Below, piece after piece: positions 54,973 to 62,454 of a stretch of DNA of 64,000 bases; position 1 is the stretch's first letter; every line of letters starts with the position of its first letter. Both the position numbers and the translations under genes were made by a program. Source of the DNA: Tritrichomonas musculus. Taxonomy: Eukaryota > Parabasalia > Tritrichomonadida > Tritrichomonadidae. The DNA lies in contig JAPFFF010000009.1 in assembly GCA_039105265.1 (NCBI GenBank), positions 2,294,001 to 2,358,000 on the forward strand, in the 5' to 3' direction. The notes below the pieces were generated by a model that saw nothing but the letters and a program-made list of their open reading frames with translations, did no database searches and was not told where the DNA came from.

Positions 54973-56937
54973 ATGAGATCAGATTTGAATCTAGTAACGA
55001 ATAACGTGGATGTTGTATCATATGATGTTAAAGAAGTTAAATCAAAAGTTGATGCACTTGACTCACAGATGAATGAACAACAAATGAAAACCAAATATCT
55101 GGAAAAAGAAGTTGATAAAATAGATATGAAAGCCAATGTTGGTATTGTTTTAGGTGCGGTTAGATGTGTATTGGGTGCTACTGGTATTGGTGTTGCAGGT
55201 AAAGCATTATCATTTGCGACAAAAGGTGTTGAAGGAGTTGTTAAAGCTGGTGGTCGTGAATTGGTCAATACAATTACTAAAGCTAGTGATGTTGGTGCTG
55301 ATGTGTTGGAAGACATGGCTGGAAAATTAACTGATGAATTGCCTGATATTGGTTTTGATACATGGTTCGGTGATATGATTCGCGAAGTAACTACAAAAAG
55401 AGTAAAATCCCGAAATGTCGTTTCACGTAATGTATTGTCAAGTACGGATAAATTGAATAATATTATATCATGGTGTGAAACAGAATTCACTCCGGTAACT
55501 AATATCAAATTTACTGATGAACTAGATGATCCGTCAAAAATCGCTATGACGTTGTTGTCAACAATGGATTTATGCAAAAGATACCAACATACTATGAAAC
55601 CAATGATAAAAACACTAACTGAAGGGGTGAAAAACGGTTTATCAAAAAATGATTTAACACGTACTGATGTTATTGACGTTGTTGGTAAAATAGAGGACAA
55701 ACATATCAAACTTTTTGCTGAAGATATTATCACTGATGGATTTATTAAAGTTAAATTAATGGTAAGAACGATAAGTGAGTTTAATGACGTAGATTACAAT
55801 GAACAGTATATTTCATTAACTATTACCAATGGTGATATATCAGAATTTGTTGGAACAGATGACTTTACATCAGCTGAAATAAACATTTCAGAAAATAAGA
55901 CCATTATAATGATTAACAATCCAAATAACGTACAAGTAACTGGAATATCTGTTAAAGAAAACACAGCTATCAGACAAATGACATTCACTTCAAATGATCT
56001 GGCTTACACTTGTGATGTTGTTGCTTTGAATAAGAAGATTGATGAAATTCATGAACAGATACAAGCAAACGATAAAACATTGGCAACTACATTGAACGAA
56101 TTTCCAACAGTTGATGAAGTTAATACTGCATTAGAGAAAATAAAAAATGATTTATCTAATTATGCGACAAAAAGTGATATACCAACCAATCATGTTACAA
56201 CATCACAGTTGACATCAACATTGAATGAATACATGTTGAAGAGTGATATGCCAGATGATTATGCTACTATGGATGATCTCGATGATTATGCATTGAAGAG
56301 TGATATACCAACCAATCATGTTACGACATCACAGTTGACATCAACATTGAATGAGTACATGTTGAAGAGTGATATGCCAGATGATTATGCTACTATGGGT
56401 GATCTCGAATTGTATGCATTGAAGAGTGAGTTGAATAAATATGCTAAATCTCATCAAGATCTAGCCAAGTTAGTAGGTGATAATGTCGCTAAAATCGTAA
56501 CAATGAACAGTCAGATATCAAATCTACAGCAAGAGAATGAATCATTAAAAGCTAGGTTAGACGCGTTAGTGAATAAATTAACACGAATCAAGTACACATT
56601 CAACGTAACGAATAGTAATACCATTCATTATCAATTCGAGAAACAACTTGACGAATATGATGGAACACTCTATTTGACTTATAATGAAACCAGAGATAAT
56701 AACACCAGTGTTAAAGAAATCAAAATCAGTATATCATTCAACGTTAATAATACGCCTAAGTATGAATATCAATGTGAACCAACTAAGATCTGGTTAAACA
56801 ATATTGAATTTCCATTAAGTAGTAGCAATCTCATGATCAATGCAACAGCTAATTACATATTGATTAATTCTTCATTCTTTACATCAAATGGTATCTTAAC
56901 TGAAGATAACACTAAGAATGAGATACATTCATTGTAA
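54973..56937 (+). CDS. Maverick fibre-like protein, tandem relative
   Basis: 654 residues. The start (MRSDLNLVTNNVDVVSYDVK) is homologous to an internal segment of the upstream giant protein (MRRDLNVVGGTVDVLAYDYS), so the two arose by duplication. It has a coiled-coil start, a glycine/alanine-rich hydrophobic stretch (VRCVLGATGIGVAGKALSFA), a middle domain, then from about 395 an exact 42-residue repeat in two copies (KSDIPTNHVTTSQLTSTLNE then YMLKSDMPDDYATMDDLDDY). This pattern with regular YALKSD/YATK is typical of trimeric phage tail-fibre stalks. A leucine-heptad segment (NSQISNLQQENESLKARLDA) leads to a C-terminal beta domain (540-654), the probable receptor-binding head. Virion attachment is inferred. 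Confidence 0.7.
   Translation: MRSDLNLVTNNVDVVSYDVKEVKSKVDALDSQMNEQQMKTKYLEKEVDKIDMKANVGIVLGAVRCVLGATGIGVAGKALSFATKGVEGVVKAGGRELVNTITKASDVGADVLEDMAGKLTDELPDIGFDTWFGDMIREVTTKRVKSRNVVSRNVLSSTDKLNNIISWCETEFTPVTNIKFTDELDDPSKIAMTLLSTMDLCKRYQHTMKPMIKTLTEGVKNGLSKNDLTRTDVIDVVGKIEDKHIKLFAEDIITDGFIKVKLMVRTISEFNDVDYNEQYISLTITNGDISEFVGTDDFTSAEINISENKTIIMINNPNNVQVTGISVKENTAIRQMTFTSNDLAYTCDVVALNKKIDEIHEQIQANDKTLATTLNEFPTVDEVNTALEKIKNDLSNYATKSDIPTNHVTTSQLTSTLNEYMLKSDMPDDYATMDDLDDYALKSDIPTNHVTTSQLTSTLNEYMLKSDMPDDYATMGDLELYALKSELNKYAKSHQDLAKLVGDNVAKIVTMNSQISNLQQENESLKARLDALVNKLTRIKYTFNVTNSNTIHYQFEKQLDEYDGTLYLTYNETRDNNTSVKEIKISISFNVNNTPKYEYQCEPTKIWLNNIEFPLSSSNLMINATANYILINSSFFTSNGILTEDNTKNEIHSL
56173..56424 (+). 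repeat. 126-base (42-residue) tandem repeat in the fibre stalk
   Basis: AGTGATATACCAACCAATCA starts at 56173 and 56299, exactly 126 bases apart. The copies are nearly identical at DNA level, so the duplication is recent. Stalk length in fibre proteins commonly varies by such steps. Confidence 0.85.
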
Positions 56938-56938
56938 A

Positions 56939-56961
56939 GCAAAAATAACAATTCCGTTTGC
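56939..56961 (-). repeat. Inverted copy of the 44692 motif
   Basis: The 23 bases are the exact reverse complement of 44692-44714. They begin two bases after the stop of the fibre gene and lie in the only plus/minus convergent gap of the element, which supports a gene-end role. Confidence 0.75.
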
Positions 56962-56995
56962 GGTCAACTCGTTACTTTATTTTTGAACAATTTGC

Positions 56996-57529
56996 TTAGC
57001 AAACAACATACTTTAAACATAAATGATAAACGTTTACTAGATCATTGTATTCTTTGTTATAAACTTGTTTGAAGTCAGTTACAATTTCACCAGATTCTTT
57101 AACAATCTTAATTGAATCAATTTTTTGAATGGGTGATACTTTTGCTACACAACATCCGGGGTTATCATCAACGTATATCTCAACATCTTCACCAGTAACT
57201 GATTTAATGATATTGACTAGATCTTCATGCGGTACGATGATGGTATGTTTGCTAATGAGGTTGCTGATGAGTGCTTTATCTTGATTGAGTAATATTTTTG
57301 CGTAAGTTTCGAGAATTAATTCGTTTGGTGTTTTGTTGTTTGTGGGTTCATCTGTTGTGATAATATCGTTGAGTGTTGCTTCACGTGTTATTACGATATC
57401 TTCTTTCCCGTCTTCACGTTTATTGATGAAAATATTGTTGTTGATGTTATTGTTGGATTGTGCTGCTGATGTCGGTTCAAGTGATACATTTGCGTTAACA
57501 CCTGTGTTGAGATTTCTCTTCTTGATCAT
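56996..57529 (-). CDS. Maverick protein, unknown (C-terminal alpha/beta domain)
   Basis: 177 residues from the ATG at 57529; the frame extends a few codons upstream without an ATG. Residues 1-70 are polar and disordered (SAAQSNNNINNNIFINKRED). Residues 75-177 alternate helix and strand (ELILETYAKILLNQDKALIS; IIVPHEDLVNIIKSVTGEDV; DSIKIVKESGEIVTDFKQVY). No family recognised. It is the last of the leftward genes, and its end overlaps the palindrome TTTGCTTAGCAAA (56991-57003). Confidence 0.5.
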   Translation of the reverse strand: MIKKRNLNTGVNANVSLEPTSAAQSNNNINNNIFINKREDGKEDIVITREATLNDIITTDEPTNNKTPNELILETYAKILLNQDKALISNLISKHTIIVPHEDLVNIIKSVTGEDVEIYVDDNPGCCVAKVSPIQKIDSIKIVKESGEIVTDFKQVYNKEYNDLVNVYHLCLKYVVC

Positions 57530-57567
57530 TTCATTGAAAGAAAAATGAAACAATCATTTGATTAAAC

Positions 57568-57580
57568 TTTGCTTTGCAAA
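57568..57580. repeat. Palindrome TTTGCTTTGCAAA
   Basis: Perfect arms around TTT, in the gap between the genes starting at 57529 and ending at 57586. Same family as 48916, 49371 and 53200, in reverse orientation. Confidence 0.8.
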
Positions 57581-57585
57581 ATGAC

Positions 57586-57828
57586 TCAATGTAGGTCGGT
57601 ATAAGTATTGATATCATCTTTATATAATATAAGTTCTTTAGCGTTTACTCGTTTGGAAGATCCATCAGTCGATGATAAATTTTCTTTAATATGTGTTGGT
57701 GGGTGTGTATACTTCGGTTGCGTTATTGGCGGGTTTTTCGTTATATGTTGTTTATGTGACATTACTTGAACTGATGATGTTACTTTGTAACTCATTCCTT
57801 TAGGATCTGATGTCACTTTGTGACTCAT
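57586..57828 (-). CDS. Maverick small protein with repeated MSxKVTS start
   Basis: 80 residues: MSHKVTSDPKGMSYKVTSSV then QVMSHKQ, a three-fold internal repeat, then Pro/Thr-rich (NPPITQPKYTHPPTHIKE). The first 37 bases of the gene match the start of the gene at 61094 except for two paired changes inside a palindrome. The leader TTATTTTTGCCTAAATG is shared with other leftward genes. Function unknown; the small size and repeat-derived N-terminus make it a possible by-product of palindrome spread. Confidence 0.45.
   Translation of the reverse strand: MSHKVTSDPKGMSYKVTSSVQVMSHKQHITKNPPITQPKYTHPPTHIKENLSSTDGSSKRVNAKELILYKDDINTYTDLH
57779..57824. repeat. Two palindromes GTTACTTTGTAAC and GTCACTTTGTGAC
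   Basis: At 57779-57791 and 57812-57824, inside the 5' part of the small gene. Both have perfect five-base arms; they differ by one change in each arm, which together keep the pairing. Confidence 0.8.
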
Positions 57829-57876
57829 TTAGGCAAAAATAAAGAAAACGTATTCAACTAATTTGTTTTCAAATGT

Positions 57877-58473
57877 TTAGAGATCATGTTGACGTTTAAA
57901 TATATGAATATACACTCCAACCTGTTTATTGTCGATATCATGCATTTTAACTTGTCGAGATCCTGATTTAGTCGTATTAATATGAAGTATTTTATAAAAA
58001 TCATCTGTTATTTTATTGTAGAATATATCTTCATTTGTTTCTTCATCATAGTAATAATAATATCGATTTTCATCAAAGTATCTCATTCCATTTCGAGTTT
58101 CGTAAAAGTCAACAACAATTGATTCATCTGGAATTGTATCTACGTATTCGTATACAACACTTTTGAATGATAATCTATTAAAAGCATTTTGACTTGATGT
58201 TACCCATCTTAAATTCAATATATGATAATCTGTTCTATTATGATTAATATGATCAACTTCTGTTTTATTTTCAGGATCATCATTCTCTACCCATTGTAAA
58301 GCAACCACGAGGTGTTTGTAACATTTAGTACCATTGAGTTTGATTTGTATATATTTTAATTTCGTATTTTCCCATTCACTGATGATATACCCATTATTTT
58401 TACGTCTGATTTGATATGGGTAGCTAGTACAGATCTCATAATCATTATCAACTTTCAATGTTTCCCAAATCAT
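57877..58473 (-). CDS. Maverick HNH endonuclease with NUMOD4-type N-terminus
   Basis: 198 residues. The start IWETLKVDNDYEICTSYPYQ then IRRKNNGYI is the NUMOD4 pattern (IWKxIxGxxxYEVSNxGRVR). YKHLVVALQW (52-61) leads into the HNH core VDHINHNRTDYHILNLRWVT (73-92) with SSQNAFN following, the form usual for HNH_3 enzymes of phage homing-endonuclease type. The C-terminal 90 residues are variable, perhaps target-recognition. These enzymes nick or cut DNA and can drive their own spread, or serve in packaging or in exclusion of rivals. It lies beside the major capsid gene. Confidence 0.88.
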   Translation of the reverse strand: MIWETLKVDNDYEICTSYPYQIRRKNNGYIISEWENTKLKYIQIKLNGTKCYKHLVVALQWVENDDPENKTEVDHINHNRTDYHILNLRWVTSSQNAFNRLSFKSVVYEYVDTIPDESIVVDFYETRNGMRYFDENRYYYYYDEETNEDIFYNKITDDFYKILHINTTKSGSRQVKMHDIDNKQVGVYIHIFKRQHDL

Positions 58474-58537
58474 TTATATTAGAATAAAAAATATTATTAA
58501 AAAAAAGAATGACAATAATTTGAATTATTTACTTTGT

Positions 58538-60142
58538 TTATCTGCTTGTGATGTCATAGGCACCTATCTCAACAACAGGCGGTATTCCATTAGGTTGTAC
58601 ATGAATAGAAATCACTGTATCTTGTAATAAAGCCATAATAGGTGGTACTGCACCTGGTTGAACAAAATCATTTAAGTCGTTACCTCCAGCATCATTTGGT
58701 ATCTGGTTTGGTACATCGCACACAATTTCATAAGTGATTGGCGTGTTACTGGTTTGTCCCTGTTGAAATGTATTATCAGTTTCAGTTGGTAATCCAACAA
58801 AGAATGATGTTCTATCATAGCTAATTCTTCCAGTTGTTGCACGCGCAGATCTTATATTCGTTAATGATTGAACCACTTCTTTATTAAGTCCAGTTTGCTC
58901 ACCATTAACATTCATTGCATTTTGACATAATTCGATAAACATTGGATCTGAACCATCTGTAGCAAATGGAATTGTTGGAACTACACCATAACCACCACAC
59001 CTCAACTGAAAATTACTGAACTGCGGATTTTTGAACACAGTATGATGATTTGACGTTAATGGAAATATAAAGAATATAGAATCAATAAAACGTGGAGTGA
59101 TCGTTTGAGTAGTTGAACAATGACCGGCACTAAGTGGTTTACTCATAGTAGTAAATGTCAATATTTGAGTTGGAAAGATGAGCTCCTGTTGTGAATATCG
59201 TTGAACGAGTGATTGGTAGATATCTCCATCAATGCCAAAGTTAGGAATGACACTGTAACAGTCAGTAATTTCATAATCACGACTAACAGTTAAAGTACGA
59301 GCAGCAGCAGATAGATGATTACCAGCAGAATTTTCCCATAACATAACTTGTTGTCCTATCGGAGTGAATTCATTAGTGATTGCATCAATCTGTAATTGAG
59401 TAAAATTACTAGCATCATGTACAAAATCATTAGATAAACCAACTGGACAATATACCAAACCTTGTGTACCAAACATGATTTTAAGTTCTAATTTTCCAGC
59501 AAATGATGGTAGATATTTGATGTTACTTAATGGAAGAAATCTACGTAAATCGATCTTCAATGGAATGTATATGTTATTGTAAGCAACATTCACATTATTG
59601 ATTTCGATAAAAGCACCACAACGAGCTTGATTAAATTTACGTTTAAATATATCTTTGTGTCGAACTTTAGAGTAAATATCAGCTTGCTTTGACGTTTCAT
59701 TGGCACCACAAGCAGTAAGGAATGATTCTTCTGGTCCAAAATTCTGAGTATATATTGATATACCGTTAGCTAGAATTTCATATTTTTCAACAGCGTCCAT
59801 AGCATCTTTAAACCCAACCCATACTCCATTAAATGAATGACCAACTACATTGTTCAAAGCAGCTACAAGTGCAGCACTAAGTCTACAATTGATCTTCATC
59901 TTAGCTTTGATGAAACCGTTATACAAGTCTGCTGTATTATCGCATGTTGGACTGATGATGAATGTCGTGAATGAACCTGCATGTATAGGTGCTGATGGAC
60001 TGTATGAAGCTTGTGCGTCAATAACATACTTCTTATTGGTGTCAGACATGGCGATTGCATTATCAACTATATCAAAGTAACTAGCTACTTGTGTGTTGAC
60101 TTCAGCTGATGTTTTATGAAATACTTCGTTGTTGAACGTCAT
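58538..60142 (-). CDS. mcp: Maverick major capsid protein (double jelly-roll candidate)
   Basis: 534 residues, beta-rich from end to end with two consecutive halves of similar strand pattern, as expected for a double jelly-roll: first half SFTTFIISPTCDNTADLYNG, KAKMKINCRLSAAL, IPLKIDLRRFLPLSNIKYLP then GKLELKIMF. Second half QILTFTTMSKPLSAGHCSTT, IDSIFFIFPLTSN, QFSNFQLRCGGYGVVPTIPF, ending DTVISIHVQPNGIPPVVEIG. The DLRRFLPLSNIKYLPSFAGK-type segment is typical of Polinton and virophage capsid proteins. Length and position among ATPase and small virion genes agree. It would form the icosahedral shell. Divergence prevents a firm alignment by eye. Confidence 0.8.
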   Translation of the reverse strand: MTFNNEVFHKTSAEVNTQVASYFDIVDNAIAMSDTNKKYVIDAQASYSPSAPIHAGSFTTFIISPTCDNTADLYNGFIKAKMKINCRLSAALVAALNNVVGHSFNGVWVGFKDAMDAVEKYEILANGISIYTQNFGPEESFLTACGANETSKQADIYSKVRHKDIFKRKFNQARCGAFIEINNVNVAYNNIYIPLKIDLRRFLPLSNIKYLPSFAGKLELKIMFGTQGLVYCPVGLSNDFVHDASNFTQLQIDAITNEFTPIGQQVMLWENSAGNHLSAAARTLTVSRDYEITDCYSVIPNFGIDGDIYQSLVQRYSQQELIFPTQILTFTTMSKPLSAGHCSTTQTITPRFIDSIFFIFPLTSNHHTVFKNPQFSNFQLRCGGYGVVPTIPFATDGSDPMFIELCQNAMNVNGEQTGLNKEVVQSLTNIRSARATTGRISYDRTSFFVGLPTETDNTFQQGQTSNTPITYEIVCDVPNQIPNDAGGNDLNDFVQPGAVPPIMALLQDTVISIHVQPNGIPPVVEIGAYDITSR

Positions 60143-60211
60143 TTACTTGGTACAAAAATTTGTGAAACAAAAATAACGAATCATTCAAGGTTAGTTTATC
60201 AAATGAAAAAT

Positions 60212-60811
60212 TTAACGACGTATGCGGGATCTAAATATTGGTTGTTCATTTGTTGTAATTTCATTTGTTGGTTGTTCATTTGTTGTTGAATCGTTTGTCG
60301 GTTGGGAATTTACGTTTGACTTCGTCAAAGGACTTGCTTTGCAAGCGAATACATCAGGTACATATTTACTACGTTTGATTTCGTCAAAGGAATTGCTTTG
60401 CAAGCGAATGCGGGACTTATTTAACTCTTTATTCACTACATGTTTGATATATTGTTTCTGTTCTTTCTTGAATCTATCATTACGGAGTTCTTCACCTAAA
60501 TTACGTAATTGTTCTAATATTTCAAGATTGATGCCATTTGTTGTTGTTGGTTGTTTACGTGTTGGAGCTCTTTTAACAGTTTCATTTGGAGGAGTAACAT
60601 CTACAGGAACTTCATCTACAGGAACTTCATTTGATTCATCAACTAGTGATTCAACTTCATGTTTATCGGTCAATGGTGTTTCACGCAATTTAACGATATA
60701 CTTGCCTTCTTTTTTTGTTGGAAATACCTCATAATCTGGGTCATCAACACCTTGTAACCACCGTTGAATGATTTGATTACGTTTAACTCCTTTAACATAT
60801 TTCTGCGACAT
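60212..60811 (-). CDS. Maverick protein with palindromic inserts, unknown
   Basis: 199 residues. Residues 1-55 are basic/mixed (KYVKGVKRNQIIQRWLQGVD). The middle is Val/Pro/Glu repeat-rich (NEVPVDEVPVDVTPP). Residues 90-135 form a charged helix (LEILEQLRNLGEELRNDRFK). The C-terminal part contains two copies of a 42-base element read in different frames (RLQSNSFDEIKRS and FACKASPLTKSNV), then the repeat NEQPTNEITTNEQP and a basic end RSRIRR. Such a tail tolerates insertions, so it is probably disordered. It stands just upstream of the capsid gene and could be a virion core or scaffold protein. Confidence 0.6.
   Translation of the reverse strand: MSQKYVKGVKRNQIIQRWLQGVDDPDYEVFPTKKEGKYIVKLRETPLTDKHEVESLVDESNEVPVDEVPVDVTPPNETVKRAPTRKQPTTTNGINLEILEQLRNLGEELRNDRFKKEQKQYIKHVVNKELNKSRIRLQSNSFDEIKRSKYVPDVFACKASPLTKSNVNSQPTNDSTTNEQPTNEITTNEQPIFRSRIRR
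60311..60411. repeat. 42-base palindromic element, two copies in two reading frames
   Basis: Copies at 60311-60352 and 60370-60411, 59 bases apart (not a multiple of three), about 90% alike. Each contains two dyads: TTTGACTTCGTCAAA (60315; second copy TTTGATTTCGTCAAA at 60374) and CTTGCTTTGCAAG (60333; second copy at 60392). Being read in two frames of one gene, they are conserved as DNA or RNA rather than as protein. Confidence 0.9.
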
Positions 60812-60848
60812 TTAGACAAAAATAAAATATCACACTAATGGTCAATAC

Positions 60849-61094
60849 TTACTTTTTCTTATTTTTCCGAGTTTTGGACTTTGATTTTCGAGTTTTGACT
60901 GTCATGCTATGAGGTACTGTTACGTAGTGTGTATTAGTGTTATCATTATATTGCTTTGTTATTGTTTTTGGTCTAGTCACTTCATTGTACATCGTACCAG
61001 GTCCTGCTATGATAGTCGAATTACTTGATCTATATGCGTTACTTCGCGATGCTTTGCTCATTCCTTTAGGATCTGATGTTACTTTGTAACTCAT
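60849..61094 (-). CDS. Maverick small basic protein, unknown
   Basis: 81 residues. Begins MSYKVTSDPKGMSKASRSNA and ends KTRKSKSKTRKNKKK, a strongly basic tail that could bind the packaged DNA, like small core proteins of adenovirus type. The first 37 bases match the start of the gene at 57828. The GTTACTTTGTAAC palindrome lies at 61078-61090. It sits 10 bases from the end of the next gene upstream, so the leftward genes form a tight cluster. Confidence 0.5.
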   Translation of the reverse strand: MSYKVTSDPKGMSKASRSNAYRSSNSTIIAGPGTMYNEVTRPKTITKQYNDNTNTHYVTVPHSMTVKTRKSKSKTRKNKKK

Positions 61095-61104
61095 TTATTA
61101 GTTG

Positions 61105-61521
61105 TTAAAGACCTCTAAACGGAATCGCGTTATGTGGTTTTTTATTTGTTCTTTTGCCTAAATCTGCTGCTGCTTGTGCTGATGATGAGCCACCTGGCGT
61201 GAGTTCACCACTTGCAAATTGTTCACTAATTTTAACTAATTTATCTGTAACAGAACCTTTTGGCATATGACTGAAGATGTTGGCTCCAGCTGTTGTTAAC
61301 GCACCTAATGTTGGATTGAACGCGGTGGCAAATGGTGAGATAGCATGTAGTACAGTACCAACTGCTCGTGGATTATTCATTGCAAAGTTTTTAGCACCAA
61401 TTAATCCCTTTTTAGTTGCATTCCACACTCTATGAGCTACGTTTTTGGCACCAGTTATTCCTTGTTGGACATCACTCTTCAATCTATTCCATCCATTTGT
61501 AATGAAATTTTTGAATCCCAT
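61105..61521 (-). CDS. Maverick amphipathic virion-protein candidate
   Basis: 138 residues. Starts MGFKNFITNGWNRLKSDVQQ with alternating aromatic/basic and small residues, giving amphipathic helices (ITGAKNVAHRVWNATKKGLI), then an Ala/Gly-rich hydrophobic segment (VGTVLHAISPFATAFNPTLG). Gly2 allows N-myristoylation. A small capsid-internal, membrane-active protein comparable to adenovirus pVI is a fair guess from layout (short, next to ATPase and core-type gene); no direct motif proves it. Confidence 0.5.
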   Translation of the reverse strand: MGFKNFITNGWNRLKSDVQQGITGAKNVAHRVWNATKKGLIGAKNFAMNNPRAVGTVLHAISPFATAFNPTLGALTTAGANIFSHMPKGSVTDKLVKISEQFASGELTPGGSSSAQAAADLGKRTNKKPHNAIPFRGL

Positions 61522-61579
61522 GTTTATAAATCATAAAAAATACATAGGCTTTATTTGTTAAAAACAAAGTGAACTATGT

Positions 61580-62443
61580 TCATTCCTCAAAGTGTGCTTC
61601 ATTTGATGTGATGTTTATGATAAATCGATCATGTTGTCCTTTATGATTTAAATACTCAGCTGTTGTTGATTTAATATCTAGATTATTGGGTGTTTGTTGT
61701 AACATTGCTGTGAAATCTTCTTTACTGAAACCACTGTAACAAATAATATCTGTTGCTAATCTTTTAACGTTCAAATGTACAAATCGTAATGTTTGCACTT
61801 CAATGATGCATGTAAGGTTGTAATGTCTTGTTTTAGTTAATAATCGACAGAGTTCTGAATTACCGTTTTTCAGTAATGGAGAGCCAGTAGCATCATCAAG
61901 AACAAGTAATGTGTTATACGGATATGCAGCAGTTTGATATTGTACTAGTTTATTGGCTATATATACTATACGATCTTCAATTTCGATTAATGAATGCTTT
62001 GATATAATTCTTGCCATTTCTTCATTTGTGTCAGTCATTTTACTGAGTACATGCTTTACTAGAGCATAATATTTAAGTTTTCTTCTGAGATGTCGTTTGA
62101 GATATTCCATTAAATGTTCTTCTTTAACGTACTCAATTGACGTTTTAACATTTTTGGATAATACTTCAGCTGTTTTATCTAACTTGCCGGATGTTGAACA
62201 GAATATAATTTTACTGTAATAAGGTTTCGTAAATAGTCGCTCAGTTATCATAATATGTCGCCAAATCCAGAATGATTTTCCAGCACCCATCTTACCAATT
62301 AAAAAATAAATACCGTTCGTTGAAAATGGATATTCAGGACATAGTGGTTTGATTAACGCCATCTCAATATCATGTTGATTCTTACGTAAAGATTCTTCAA
62401 TTAATTCTTCAACTTTCTTGATCTGTGAATGTGATTCAGTCAT
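61580..62443 (-). CDS. Maverick genome-packaging ATPase (FtsK/HerA type)
   Basis: 287 residues. Walker A is GKMGAGKS (50-57) after a strand GIYFLI, Walker B LLVLDD (179-184). A later polar segment TKTRHYNLTCIIEVQT (about 206-221) is the sensor region typical of A32-like packaging ATPases. It would drive DNA into the preformed capsid. Size matches other Polinton ATPases. The leader ATTAATATAAATG is the common leftward type. The gene looks whole. Confidence 0.92.
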   Translation of the reverse strand: MTESHSQIKKVEELIEESLRKNQHDIEMALIKPLCPEYPFSTNGIYFLIGKMGAGKSFWIWRHIMITERLFTKPYYSKIIFCSTSGKLDKTAEVLSKNVKTSIEYVKEEHLMEYLKRHLRRKLKYYALVKHVLSKMTDTNEEMARIISKHSLIEIEDRIVYIANKLVQYQTAAYPYNTLLVLDDATGSPLLKNGNSELCRLLTKTRHYNLTCIIEVQTLRFVHLNVKRLATDIICYSGFSKEDFTAMLQQTPNNLDIKSTTAEYLNHKGQHDRFIINITSNEAHFEE

Positions 62444-62454
62444 TTATATTAATG

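Noticed and set aside
54876-55733. 285-codon minus-strand frame opposite the second fibre gene
   Set aside because: Antisense of a gene with clear homology to the upstream fibre protein; its Ser/Thr/Val-rich translation has no features.
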